Source: Mycobacterium sp. 852002-40037_SCH5390672
GTDB lineage: Bacteria; Actinomycetota; Actinomycetes; Mycobacteriales; Mycobacteriaceae
Reading direction: 5' to 3'
DNA length: 64,000 nucleotides
NCBI RefSeq assembly: GCF_001665875.1
Contig: NZ_LZTA01000116.1
Location: 1 to 64,000, forward strand
Every line of letters begins with the position of its first letter. Positions within the stretch are counted from its first letter, which is position 1. Below the pieces are notes generated by a model. That model worked only from the letters and a program-made list of their open reading frames with translations. It did not search any database and had not been told where the DNA came from. This document shows positions 49,590 to 58,569 of this stretch, in pieces. A program made the translations under genes and the position numbers.

Positions 49590-50936
49590 GTGTCAAAACC
49601 GCCGCGAATGGTCGACGTCGTCGTGGTCGGTGCGGGCTTCGCCGGACTTGCCGCGGCGCGCGAGCTGACACAGCAAGGCCATGACGTGGCGGTCTTCGAG
49701 GGCCGCGACCGGGTCGGCGGACGGTCGCTGACCGGCAGTGTCGCCGGATTACCGGCAGATCTGGGCGGGACTTTCGTCGGGCCCACCCAAGACGCCGTCT
49801 TGGCGATGGCCGCCGAACTCGACGTACCGACCACCCCGACACACCACGACGGTAAGAACCTGATCCATTGGCGTGGGTGGACGCACGCGTATCACGGCAC
49901 CATTCCGAAGCTTTCGCTGACCGGACTCCTGGACATCGGTCGGCTGCGGTGGCAGTTCGACAGGATTGCCCGCAGCATTCCGCTGGCGGCGCCCTGGAAT
50001 GCCCGCCGTGCGCGCGAACTCGACGGCCTGTCGCTCGGCGGCTGGTTGCGCTCGGTGCGCGCGACCGCTTCCTCGCATGACCTGCTGGCAATCGTGGCGC
50101 GGGTGACCTGGGGATGTGAACCCGACGACGTGTCGATGCTGCACGCCGCGCGCTATGCGCACGCGGCCGGCGGACTGGACCGGCTTCTCGATGTGCAGGA
50201 CGGTGCCCAACAGGACCGCTTCCCCGGGGGCACGCAACAGATCGCCGAGGCCGCGGCCGCCGAACTGGGCACCCGGGTGATGCTCAATGCCCCGGTGCGC
50301 CGTATTGAGCGGCACGGCGCAGGCGTCACCGTCACGACCGACCTCGGCGAGACCGAGGCCGGGTTTGTCATCGTGGCCATCCCGCCGGCCCATCGCGCCT
50401 CGATCGAGTTCACTCCCCCGCTGCCCGCCGAGTATGAGCAACTCGCCCGGCATTGGCCGCAGGGCCGGCTCAGTAAGGCCTACGCGGCCTATTCCACGCC
50501 GTTCTGGCGGACCAACGGGTTTTCGGGGCAGGCGCTGTCCGACGAGGGCCCCGTTTTCATCACCTTCGATGTCAGTCCGCACCCGGACGGCCCGGGCATC
50601 CTGATGGGTTTTGTGGACGCCCGCGCGTTCGACTCGCTACCCAGCGATCAGCGCCGCCGCGACGCGTTGCGCTGCTTCGCAACGCTTTTCGGTGATGATG
50701 CGCTCAAACCCCTGGACTATGTGGATCATCGTTGGGGGGTAGAGGAATTCGCGCCCGGCGGCCCCACCGCTGCGGTGCCGCCCGGGTCGTGGACGCGGTT
50801 CGGGCCCTGGCTGCGCGAACCGGTCGGGCCGATTCACTGGGCCGGCACCGAAACCGCTGACGAGTGGACGGGGTTCCTCGACGGGGCCATCAGATCAGGG
50901 CAGCGCGCGGCCGCCGAGATCACCGCCCTGCTATGA
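49590..50936 (+). CDS. aofH: Flavin monoamine oxidase AofH (Rv3170-like)
   Basis: An FAD amine oxidase of 448 residues, the same length as Rv3170. The N-terminal FAD fold is VVVVGAGFAGLAAARELTQQ followed by FEGRDRVGGRSLTG. DLGGTFVGPTQDAVLAMAAE and the C-terminal IHWAGTETADEWTGFLDGAI (FAD-contact motif) complete the family pattern. It would oxidise a primary or secondary amine to an aldehyde, ammonia and peroxide. The GTG start at 49590 has little ribosome-site support. It converges with and overlaps by 6 bases the alpha/beta hydrolase gene. Confidence 0.9.
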   Translation: MSKPPRMVDVVVVGAGFAGLAAARELTQQGHDVAVFEGRDRVGGRSLTGSVAGLPADLGGTFVGPTQDAVLAMAAELDVPTTPTHHDGKNLIHWRGWTHAYHGTIPKLSLTGLLDIGRLRWQFDRIARSIPLAAPWNARRARELDGLSLGGWLRSVRATASSHDLLAIVARVTWGCEPDDVSMLHAARYAHAAGGLDRLLDVQDGAQQDRFPGGTQQIAEAAAAELGTRVMLNAPVRRIERHGAGVTVTTDLGETEAGFVIVAIPPAHRASIEFTPPLPAEYEQLARHWPQGRLSKAYAAYSTPFWRTNGFSGQALSDEGPVFITFDVSPHPDGPGILMGFVDARAFDSLPSDQRRRDALRCFATLFGDDALKPLDYVDHRWGVEEFAPGGPTAAVPPGSWTRFGPWLREPVGPIHWAGTETADEWTGFLDGAIRSGQRAAAEITALL

Positions 50937-51896
50937 GCTGATCCGGCGGGTGGCCGCGTTGTGGACCGCCATCTCGGCGAGGCCACGCAACTGGCGGTTC
51001 ACCTCGCGCGGGTGTTCCAGCATCGAGCAGTGCCCGCCGGGCAGTTCGACCAGCTCGATCAGGTTGGGTGCGGTGCGCGCGATCCTGCGGGACTGGCTGA
51101 TCGGGGTCAGCCGGTCGCGTTCACTGCCGATGACCAACGTCGGCACGGTCAAACCGTCCAGGTTGAGATACCGAGAGCCCAGGGAGGCGACCAGTGCCCT
51201 GGCGCAGCCGGCCCGTCCCGCCGGTGACGTCTTCTCGAAGAGCTCGTAGACGAGGTTGGCGATACTCGGATCGGCGTCGCGCCCGGTGGCCAGCATCGCC
51301 ACCACATAGCGGCTGGGGAGGCGGGCGGCTCCCGGGACTCCGAACCCGCCGAACGCGTTGATCAGGGCTCGCCCGGCGAGAACCCGGGCCGGCGACAATC
51401 CGTACGGCGCCGGCAGCAGCTGCACCTTGCGGATCAGATCACCGGTGGTGGTGTTGATCAGCGCGACGGCGTCCGCGCGCCGGGAGACCTTGTGCCGGTA
51501 GCGCTCCGACCAGGCGGCGATGGTGATGCCGCCCATGGAATGACCGGCCACCACCGCCCGCTCGTGCGGCGCCAGGGTCGCGTCCAGCACCGAATCCAGA
51601 TCGGAGGCAAGGTGTTTGAGGCTGTAGTCCTTGGCCCGGGGCACGTCACTTCGACCGTGGCCGCGGTGATCGAATGCGATCACCCGGTAGTCGTTGGACA
51701 GGTCGGCGATCTGGTATGCCCACGCCCGGATCGCGCAGGTGATGCCGTGCGTCAACACAATCGGATAACCGTCGGCTGGGCCGAACACTTCCGCGTGCAG
51801 TCGGGTGCCGTCGGCCGCCCGAACCGGCACGGTCTCGCTCGGCGGCAGCTCATCGGGGAACGGGTCAGCTGTGCGAGTCGATCGTCGAGCACTCAT
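50931..51896 (-). CDS. Alpha/beta hydrolase (Hpx/Rv3171c-like)
   Basis: A 321-residue alpha/beta hydrolase. The catalytic elbow is VVAGHSMGGITIAAW, the oxyanion region is IVLTHGITCAIRAWAYQI, the acid is in VIGSERDRLTP, and His is in ELPGGHCSMLEHPREV. In M. tuberculosis the neighbour of aofH is annotated as a non-haem haloperoxidase (hpx), but that label is by similarity; esterase or lipase activity is equally likely. ATG at 51896; the first 20 residues (SARRSTRTADPFPDELPPSE) may be untranslated if a downstream start is used. Confidence 0.82.
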   Translation of the reverse strand: MSARRSTRTADPFPDELPPSETVPVRAADGTRLHAEVFGPADGYPIVLTHGITCAIRAWAYQIADLSNDYRVIAFDHRGHGRSDVPRAKDYSLKHLASDLDSVLDATLAPHERAVVAGHSMGGITIAAWSERYRHKVSRRADAVALINTTTGDLIRKVQLLPAPYGLSPARVLAGRALINAFGGFGVPGAARLPSRYVVAMLATGRDADPSIANLVYELFEKTSPAGRAGCARALVASLGSRYLNLDGLTVPTLVIGSERDRLTPISQSRRIARTAPNLIELVELPGGHCSMLEHPREVNRQLRGLAEMAVHNAATRRISS

Positions 51897-52018
51897 CGCC
51901 GCTCCCCCTCCTCGAACGCGGCACCGTTGCCGCAGCTAAGGATGAGACAATTTTATCCCTAAGTTCGGTTCGCTTTTACCGAAATCCGGCAAACGATTCT
52001 TATGAGACGCTTAGACCC

Positions 52019-53407
52019 GTGCCTTTGTCGCGTCGGGCATTCATCGCGGCCGCGACCGGCGTGGCCGGTGGTGGGCTGGCGGCCGCCTGCGCGCCGAATC
52101 GACCGACGGGCGCAACCGGGCGTCCGTCCGATGAACCACCGCCCGCACCGGACACCAAGTCGATCCTGGTCGTCGGCGCCGGGATGGCGGGGCTGACCGC
52201 CGCACGCAGCCTTGCCGACGCGGGACGGTCGGTACGCGTCCTCGAAGCCCGCGGCCGTATCGGCGGCAGGGTCTGCACCGACCGGGACTGGGGCACCCCG
52301 CTGGAGTTGGGCGCGTCGTGGATCCACGGCACGACGGACAACCCCGTGACCGAGCTGGCCCGGCGAGCGCGGGCGCAGCTGGTCAGCACCGACTATTACG
52401 GGTGGGTCAAGCTCGCGGTCGATCCCGCCGTGGCGCCGTTGGATTACCAGAGCGCAACCTGGCGATCGTTTGTCGAACGGGCGCGCAGTCGGGACGGCGC
52501 GGGAAGTCTGGGCGCCGCGGTGCACGCCGCCGCCGACGGCGCGAGGCTCTCCCCGTCCGATCGCGCCCAGCTGGCGTTCTACCTCACCACCGAGATCGAG
52601 GACGAATACGCCGCCGACGCAGATCAGCTCTCGGCCAGCACCTTTGACAAGGGTGACTATGCCGGCGGCGATCAAGACGTCATCACGAACGGCTATGACG
52701 CCCTGCCGAAGTTACTTGCCGACGGACTTACCATCGAGCTCAATACGCCGGTCACCGCGATCGTGCAGCGCGACGGCGCCGTCATCGTGCGGACCAAGGA
52801 CAAGTCGTTCCAGGGGCCGGCCGCCATCGTCACGGTGCCCCTCGGGGTGCTGAAATCCGGTGCGATCGCTTTCGATCCGCCACTCCCCCCGGGGCATGCC
52901 CAGGCCGTACGCGCCCTGGGCTTCGGGGCGTTGTCCAAGAGCTTCTTTCGCTTCGACCAACGAACTTGGAAGGTAGACAATGCCTTCTACCAGTACATCG
53001 CCCCGGAAGGCGGGCTGTGGTCGCAGTGGTTCACCTTGCCGAGCGATGCGGGTCCAATCGCGTTGGCCTTCAACGGTGGTGGGCGGGGGCGATTTGTGGA
53101 GTCGTGCGCGCCCAAGGATCTGCTGACCAGCGCGCTGACGGCCGCCCGCCGGCTCTTCGGCGACAACATCTCGCTAGCGGATGTACGGACGTCGAACTGG
53201 ACCGTCGACCCGTACGCACTCGGTGCCTATTCGTTTCACCCGCCCGGTTCCGGCTTGGCCGACCGGAGCCGACTACAACAGCCGATCAGCGACCGGCTCT
53301 ACCTGGCGGGTGAGGCTGTCGGCGTTGACAATCCGGCCACGGTGAGTGGCGCGGTGCTCAGCGGCCGCTATGCCGCGGACCAACTGCTGCACCATGTGAA
53401 GGGGTGA
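52019..53407 (+). CDS. Tat-exported flavin amine oxidase
   Basis: A 462-residue FAD oxidase of the monoamine/polyamine oxidase family with an export signal. The N-terminus MPLSRRAFIAAATGVAGGGL is a twin-arginine signal, and AAAC at residues 21-24 may be a lipobox, though its -3 residue is Ala rather than Leu. After a Pro-rich linker comes the FAD fold ILVVGAGMAGLTAARSLADA, then EARGRIGGRVCT, and LGASWIHGTTDNP (polyamine-oxidase-like WIHG). The C-terminal LYLAGEAVGVDNPATVSGA is the FAD-binding tail. GTG at 52019. It lies next to aofH and the hydrolase, but its substrate is unknown. Confidence 0.85.
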   Translation: MPLSRRAFIAAATGVAGGGLAAACAPNRPTGATGRPSDEPPPAPDTKSILVVGAGMAGLTAARSLADAGRSVRVLEARGRIGGRVCTDRDWGTPLELGASWIHGTTDNPVTELARRARAQLVSTDYYGWVKLAVDPAVAPLDYQSATWRSFVERARSRDGAGSLGAAVHAAADGARLSPSDRAQLAFYLTTEIEDEYAADADQLSASTFDKGDYAGGDQDVITNGYDALPKLLADGLTIELNTPVTAIVQRDGAVIVRTKDKSFQGPAAIVTVPLGVLKSGAIAFDPPLPPGHAQAVRALGFGALSKSFFRFDQRTWKVDNAFYQYIAPEGGLWSQWFTLPSDAGPIALAFNGGGRGRFVESCAPKDLLTSALTAARRLFGDNISLADVRTSNWTVDPYALGAYSFHPPGSGLADRSRLQQPISDRLYLAGEAVGVDNPATVSGAVLSGRYAADQLLHHVKG

Positions 53408-53417
53408 CCACCCCGAG

Positions 53418-54509
53418 TCACGGCATGGGTTGTTGGCGCAGCGTGGTGTGGGGGCTTTGGCCGTAGGTCTGTCGGTAGAGCACCGCGAACCGTCCGGTGT
53501 GCGCGAATCCCCATCGCTGGGCGATTTCGGTGACGGTCGAGTTAGATGTCGTTGCCGCTGTCAGCTCTTGATGAGCGCGGCTGAGCCGGGTACGACGCAT
53601 GTACTCGGTCGGGGTGGTGTCGAGCTGGCGGCGGAACAGGTATTGAACCGCTCTGGGCGTCAGGTGCACCGCTGCGGCCACCTCGTTGATGCCGATGTCG
53701 TCGGTGATATGGCGGTGGATGAATGACACCGCTTCCTTGAGCGTTGCCGGTAATGCGAGTTCGCTGGCCGCGTCCTGCCCGGTGAGGGTGGACGGATAGC
53801 ACTCGAGCAGCACACCGGTGAGCAGGTTGGCCATGCCCGCGACAACCAACGGCTGCTGGGCGGTATCCGCGGAAGCCAACGTCAAAATGACATAATCCAA
53901 AGCCCGATGCCACGCCCGCACGGCAGCGCGGGACCGCGGCCGCGAATTCACGAACCGCGTCTGCTGCGCCGGCTTGTGCCAGTGCGCGGTGACTTTGTGC
54001 AGCACTTCGGCGTCGATCGCGACGACATCGAAACGCGCACCGTTGCAGTGCAGTAGGCAGGACATGCTGTGGGCGACGAGAATCGGCGAGTCCGCGGTCG
54101 CGGGCACGCCCTCGACGCTCAGCGACCCGGCGCGTGGCTGGATCACCACAATGGTGTCGTCCGCCGGAACCTCAAGGGTCGATCGCCCCTGAATCATCAC
54201 CTCGTCGAAAATCATTGAACCAGCAGCACTGCGCCGGTGCGACACCGCGGAATAATTGGTAAGCGCGCGGAGCCGCCAACCTGGCCGATAGGCCGATGCA
54301 AAAAATCGACGCACTGCCTGGCCATCAGTGGTGCGGAACTGCTTGTATTCCACCGCGGCTGGAGGGAACTCGTACTCCGGATCACATCCGAGGACAGGGC
54401 GGGCGGGACAGAAGTCGGCCCGAGGCGCCTCCGGCGCTTCGCCGGCGGAATCGACCACACCCAGGGGGGACTGCGACTGCCCGTCCGTTGCGCTCGTCAT
54501 GGCAGTCAT
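53418..54509 (-). CDS. AraC family transcriptional regulator
   Basis: A 363-residue regulator with a C-terminal AraC helix-turn-helix pair (about 265-355: FIHRHITDDIGINEVAAAVH, LTPRAVQYLFRRQLDTTPTE, YMRRTRLSRAHQEL, VTEIAQRWGFAHTGRFAVLY). An N-terminal cupin-like effector domain has PADDTIVVIQPRAGSLSVEG and SMSCLLHCNGARFDVVAID. It converges on the exported amine oxidase gene, separated by 10 bases. The target is unknown. ATG at 54509; ATG at 54500 is a second in-frame choice. Confidence 0.88.
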   Translation of the reverse strand: MTAMTSATDGQSQSPLGVVDSAGEAPEAPRADFCPARPVLGCDPEYEFPPAAVEYKQFRTTDGQAVRRFFASAYRPGWRLRALTNYSAVSHRRSAAGSMIFDEVMIQGRSTLEVPADDTIVVIQPRAGSLSVEGVPATADSPILVAHSMSCLLHCNGARFDVVAIDAEVLHKVTAHWHKPAQQTRFVNSRPRSRAAVRAWHRALDYVILTLASADTAQQPLVVAGMANLLTGVLLECYPSTLTGQDAASELALPATLKEAVSFIHRHITDDIGINEVAAAVHLTPRAVQYLFRRQLDTTPTEYMRRTRLSRAHQELTAATTSNSTVTEIAQRWGFAHTGRFAVLYRQTYGQSPHTTLRQQPMP

Positions 54510-54543
54510 GGCCGGCCCGGATGAAAGACCGTGGGCGTCCTCG

Positions 54544-55728
54544 TCATGGCATCACGCGCGCCGGCGATGACAGATCTGTCGGTGACCGATCTTGCGCCCC
54601 CGCACTGTGGTAAATGTTCAGTGCGTCCAGCGCGATGCGCTGCCATGCGAAGCGTGACTGTGCACGACTGCGACCGGCCGCGCCCATGCTCTCGCATTGA
54701 AAGCTCTGGGCGAGAAGCCTTCTCAAAGCTGCCGCCAGCCCGACGGGATTTTCCGGCGGCACCACGACGCCGGTGATGTCGTCGAGTACGACGTCAGCCA
54801 GGGCGCCCACGGTCGCCGCAACCACTACCACCCCACTGGCCATGGCCTGTAACACGGTCGTGGGACGCGGTGGATGGCGAGGTGTGCACACCATCACGTC
54901 GGCGGACCGTATCCACATCGGCAATTCGTCACTGGCGACTGTGCCCGCAAAATGGACGCGGTCGGCGACTTCGAATTCGCGGGCCAGGTACTGCAGCCGG
55001 GCTCGCGCGTCGTCGTGCACGGCGTTGGTCGCGTCGGTTTCCACAATAACCAGCTCCGCGCCGGGAACCCGGTACAGTGCGCCGATTGCGATATCAAAAC
55101 CGTTATGCTGCAGTGGATTTGGTGCCACACATAGAACGCGTTGACGTTCGTTCCGAGCAACCTCCGGACCGCTCGGGGTGTACAGCGCGGAGTCCACACC
55201 GCATGTGAAGGCCGACACTCGCGCGCGACTGTGACGTAGGTGGGCCAGCATATCGACCTCGACGCTGCTCTCACCCGTCGCCCAGGTCGCGCTGCGCGCC
55301 AAAAGCGGCTCTATGCGCTCTCGTGCGCTTTTGGGCGTGGATGCCGCACCACGGGGACGCGATGCCGCTGCCATGCCCAAGAACGTCTGCACAACCGGGA
55401 CGCGTCGACGTCGCGCCGCCAGTTGAGCGGCCAACCCGCCCAACCATCCGTATGCATGCACGACGTCGGGCCGTTCCTTCGACCAGACGCGCTCAAGCTT
55501 TGCCGCCCAGTCGCCGACGTAGGGCAACAGGTCCGTCGGCGATGCCGGCGCGCTCGGGCCGACGGGAACCGAAACACGACGGCAGCCGGCGGCGGCCGCT
55601 TTGGCCGGCCGTCGACCACTTTGCCGCAGGCAGACCGTCGTATCGTGTCCCTGGGTCGTCAACGCGGTGCACAGCCGCTCGGGGTCCTCCCCGACGACGT
55701 CATCACCGCTGACAATTGCAATCCTCAA
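54544..55728 (-). CDS. GT4-type glycosyltransferase
   Basis: A 394-residue GT-B fold glycosyltransferase of the GT4 (MshA/PimB-like) type. The N-terminal acceptor half begins MRIAIVSGDDVVGEDPERLC and contains VVHAYGWLGGLAAQL. The donor half has VLCVAPNPLQHNGFDIAIGA, ADVMVCTPRHPPRPTTVLQA and MASGVVVVAATVGALADVVL, with the first Glu of the usual E-x7-E motif apparently replaced. TTG at 55728 is chosen because GGAGGG lies 8 bases upstream and a promoter-like element sits at 55772-55797; ATG at 55773 would overlap it. The acceptor is unknown. Confidence 0.8.
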   Translation of the reverse strand: MRIAIVSGDDVVGEDPERLCTALTTQGHDTTVCLRQSGRRPAKAAAAGCRRVSVPVGPSAPASPTDLLPYVGDWAAKLERVWSKERPDVVHAYGWLGGLAAQLAARRRRVPVVQTFLGMAAASRPRGAASTPKSARERIEPLLARSATWATGESSVEVDMLAHLRHSRARVSAFTCGVDSALYTPSGPEVARNERQRVLCVAPNPLQHNGFDIAIGALYRVPGAELVIVETDATNAVHDDARARLQYLAREFEVADRVHFAGTVASDELPMWIRSADVMVCTPRHPPRPTTVLQAMASGVVVVAATVGALADVVLDDITGVVVPPENPVGLAAALRRLLAQSFQCESMGAAGRSRAQSRFAWQRIALDALNIYHSAGAQDRSPTDLSSPARVMP

Positions 55729-55771
55729 CCGCGATTCCCTCCGCGCACATGCTTCGCCAACACCAGGAGAC

Positions 55772-55797
55772 ATACCACTGGCGGGCGCCGGCGAAAC
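55772..55797 (-). promoter_or_regulatory. SigF-like promoter before the glycosyltransferase
   Basis: On the minus strand, GTTT (55797-55794, preceded by C) is followed by 16 bases and TGGTAT (55777-55772). The SigF consensus is GGTTT-N15 to 18-GGGTA, so each element has one mismatch. It lies about 44 bases from the TTG start, a normal leader length. Confidence 0.5.
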
Positions 55798-55914
55798 GGC
55801 CCAGATCACCACTTCGCTTGCAGGCTCAAAGTTCGCCCGCTGGACCCTGGCGAGCCGGCAGAACGCGGTCATACGGCGCAACCGGAGGCATGTTGCGGCG
55901 GCGGGTCTTGCCAG

Positions 55915-57786
55915 CTAGTCCAGAACATCTATCAGCAGCAGGGCTCCGCCGACCGTTCCCTCGTTCGAGCGAAACGGCGTGCACGTGACCCGCACCCGCG
56001 CCGCGCGGCCGCGCCGGTTGACCGCATCCACTACCGCTTCACCGGAACTGTCCGGGTCGACGAAGGCAGTGCCGATCAATGGCCGCACGCCGTCGAGCGG
56101 CAGGCCGATGTCGAGTGCCGTCAGCCTGGACCCGACCGTCTCCTCGGCGCGTAGCCCCCAGAGGTCCTCGCAACCGCGGTTCCACAAAATGACGTTCATT
56201 TCGCGGTCGACCACCACCATGCCGCTCCGGACCGAGTCGACCAGGGAACCCAGGAAGTTCTTTGCGTAGTCCAGTTCCAGACTGCGCTCACTCAGCATGT
56301 CGTTGATGGTCTGCAGTTCGTCGTTGGTGCACTGCAGTTCCTCGTTCATCGTCTCGAGTTCTTCGTTGGTGGACTGCAGTTCCTCGTTGGTGGTCTCGAG
56401 TTCCTCAACGGTGGATTGCAGTTCCTCGTTGGTGGTTTCGAGTTCTTCGTTGGTGGACTGCAGCTCTTCGTAGGCCGCCTCGAGCTGGTGGTTGGTTTGC
56501 ACGACTTTGTCCAGCAGGGCGCGCGTCGCTGTGACGTCGAAGAACACGATCGACACGCCGAGCAGGCCATTCTCGGCGTCGACGAGCGGATTGATGTGGA
56601 TCTCGAACCACACCGTCTCGGCACCCGGGCGCTGCCATTTCACGTCCTGGATCCGCGCCGAACGCCGCTCCACCTTGGCTTGTTCCAGGTAGGCACGCAA
56701 CTCAACCGGACGGTAGGAAACCTCGAGATCGCGCAGCAGCCGGCCGATGTCGCGCGCCGACAGCCCGAAGACGGTCTCCGCCTGCTGGTTGATCATCGCG
56801 ATGGTGTCCTCGCCGGTCACCACGATCTGAGCCACCGGGCTGGCACGAAACGCCATATCACGGACCGTCGCCAGGCCCGGCAGATCGGCATGGCGTTCGT
56901 AGAACCCCCCAGCCGGTTCGTAGCGGTCGGCGCCGCCATGGGTCCCCACCGCCTTGCGGAAGATTCGGTGTTTGAGGTTCAGCGGCTTGAACCGGTCGCC
57001 ATGACTAAGCAGCATCTCGGCGTGTCCGAGAAATAGGGTGCCTTGGGGCGCAAGCGCAAAATGTAGACGCCCCAAGACTTTTCGCTGCGTTTCCGCATTG
57101 AGGTACATCAGCGTATTACGACAGACCAGCAAATCGACACGCGATATCGGCGCATCCCTGACCAGGTCGTTGGGGCCGAAGATCACCGCGCGCCGCAGGT
57201 CTTTGTGGAAGACGTAGCGGGTGTTGATCTGCTGGAAGTAGCGCCCCAACAGGTCCGGCGGTACGGATTCGACCGCCTTGGCGTCGTAGGACGCGCCGCG
57301 CGCCTCGGTGAGCGCATCTTCGTCGACGTCCGTGGCGTAAATCTTGACCCGTTGCCGAAAATCCTCGAGTCCCAGCGCCTCGGCCAACAGCATGGCCAGC
57401 GTGTAGGCCTCCTGACCGGACGCGCAGCCGGCGCTCCACACCCGAATCGGGTCGTGGGGCCCACGTTCGGCCAGCAATCGCGGGATGACCTCGGCGGCGA
57501 CGTAGTCCCAGGCCTCCGGGTCGCGGAAGAAAGAGGTGACGTTGATCAGGATGGTGTTGAAGAGCGCCGTGAGTTCATCCGAGCTGGCCTGCAGAAAGTC
57601 CAGGTACTCGTCGAATGTGGCGTAACCCGCCTGGTCCATCCGATGACGGACGCGACGTATCAGCGAGGTGCGCTTGTAGCCGGTGAAGTCGAAGCCGCGC
57701 GAATCCCGCATGTAGCGCAACAAGGCCTCGAAAGCCTCGTCAGTCTTGGATTCCAATGCCGAAGTCCCGTCCGATAAGTGGTTCAC
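55915..57786 (-). CDS. CheR-type methyltransferase fused to PAS-coiled coil-PAS
   Basis: A 623-residue signalling protein. Residues about 15-280 are a CheR methyltransferase: RRVRHRMDQAGY, LINVTSFFRDPEAWDYV, the SAM loop VWSAGCASGQEAYTLAMLLA (116-135), IYATDVDEDALTEAR and VDLLVCRNTLMYL. A PAS domain follows (about 312-420), then a long heptad coiled coil (421-508) and a second PAS domain (512-623). In motile bacteria CheR methylates receptors; here no receptor, CheA or CheW is in view and mycobacteria are non-motile. It is 27 bases after the STAS/HATPase gene and lies in one operon with CheB. Confidence 0.9.
   Translation of the reverse strand: MNHLSDGTSALESKTDEAFEALLRYMRDSRGFDFTGYKRTSLIRRVRHRMDQAGYATFDEYLDFLQASSDELTALFNTILINVTSFFRDPEAWDYVAAEVIPRLLAERGPHDPIRVWSAGCASGQEAYTLAMLLAEALGLEDFRQRVKIYATDVDEDALTEARGASYDAKAVESVPPDLLGRYFQQINTRYVFHKDLRRAVIFGPNDLVRDAPISRVDLLVCRNTLMYLNAETQRKVLGRLHFALAPQGTLFLGHAEMLLSHGDRFKPLNLKHRIFRKAVGTHGGADRYEPAGGFYERHADLPGLATVRDMAFRASPVAQIVVTGEDTIAMINQQAETVFGLSARDIGRLLRDLEVSYRPVELRAYLEQAKVERRSARIQDVKWQRPGAETVWFEIHINPLVDAENGLLGVSIVFFDVTATRALLDKVVQTNHQLEAAYEELQSTNEELETTNEELQSTVEELETTNEELQSTNEELETMNEELQCTNDELQTINDMLSERSLELDYAKNFLGSLVDSVRSGMVVVDREMNVILWNRGCEDLWGLRAEETVGSRLTALDIGLPLDGVRPLIGTAFVDPDSSGEAVVDAVNRRGRAARVRVTCTPFRSNEGTVGGALLLIDVLD
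56311..56472 (-). repeat. 21-base tandem repeats encoding a heptad coiled coil
   Basis: About eight consecutive 21-base units encode alternating EELQSTN and EELETTN heptads (residues about 439-492 of the CheR-PAS protein). DNA identity between units is high, so copy number could change by slippage in steps of 7 residues without breaking the frame. Similar heptads join PAS domains in other CheR-PAS proteins. Confidence 0.75.
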
Positions 57787-57813
57787 CGAAGGACTTGAAC
57801 ACTACTCGCGGCG

Positions 57814-58569
57814 CTAGAGCTGGTTTTCAATACCGAGCAACGCCCAGACCGTTTTGCCCGACGGTGTCGGGGTCGCGCCCCACACCCGACACACCGCCGA
57901 GACGATGGCCAGTCCGGAGACGATGTCGGCGCCGCGCTCGGCATCTTCGTGCCGGCCCGGCAGGTGCGGACTGTTGTCCTCGACGGCGACGGTGACGGTG
58001 TCTTGATAGTTCTCGACGATCAACACCGGCGCACTCTCGGTGTGATCGAGAACGTTTTCGATGAACACGGTGGCGACCGTGGCCGCGACCGAGATCACCT
58101 CACGGGCGCCCCAGTGGGTGAGCCAATCGGTGACCACACCACGAGCAAGATCGATGCTGACGCTGGACCGCAGAAGCTCGGTGCGCGCCCGTCGCCGGAT
58201 CTTCATGGACTGACCACGCACGGCGTCCAGCGCGAGCTCTCGGGTGGAATGTATCGGTACATAACGGGTGACCCCCGCCAAGGCGATCGTCCGCTGCACC
58301 TGTGGTTGCGCACACACCAGCAGGATCGGCACGTCCGGCCAGACGCTGACATGCCAACGAGCGCTGGTGAACACCGTCCAGGCCGAGGCGGATGGCGCAT
58401 GAAGCCGATTGATGTCGACGATCACCGCACGAGGCTCGTCGATCGCGGCCTTGATCACGGCGTCGCGGACGGTTCGATAGGTAGAGCTATCCAGCAGGCC
58501 CTCCAGCGTCAGGATCGGCACATCCTGACGCTCCACCTCGATCCGGATAGCCAGACGATGCTCGCTCAT
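57814..58569 (-). CDS. STAS domain fused to an RsbW-like HATPase
   Basis: A 251-residue fusion of two partner-switching modules. Residues 1-120 look like a STAS (anti-anti-sigma) domain with VDINRLHAPSASAWTVFTSA, whose Ser60 or Ser62 is at the usual phosphorylation position. Residues 125-251 form an RsbW-type kinase ATPase domain: the N box TVFIENVLDHTES (Glu171-Asn172), EDNSPHLPG (Asp198) and VSAVCRVWGATPTPSGKTVW. In Bacillus and mycobacteria these domains control stress sigma factors as separate proteins. ATG at 58569 overlaps the cheB stop (ATGA). Kinase and target may act within one chain. Confidence 0.87.
   Translation of the reverse strand: MSEHRLAIRIEVERQDVPILTLEGLLDSSTYRTVRDAVIKAAIDEPRAVIVDINRLHAPSASAWTVFTSARWHVSVWPDVPILLVCAQPQVQRTIALAGVTRYVPIHSTRELALDAVRGQSMKIRRRARTELLRSSVSIDLARGVVTDWLTHWGAREVISVAATVATVFIENVLDHTESAPVLIVENYQDTVTVAVEDNSPHLPGRHEDAERGADIVSGLAIVSAVCRVWGATPTPSGKTVWALLGIENQL

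Noticed and set aside
56311..56472. CRISPR array or non-coding satellite
   Set aside because: Units are in frame within a coding gene and encode heptads; there are no unique spacers.
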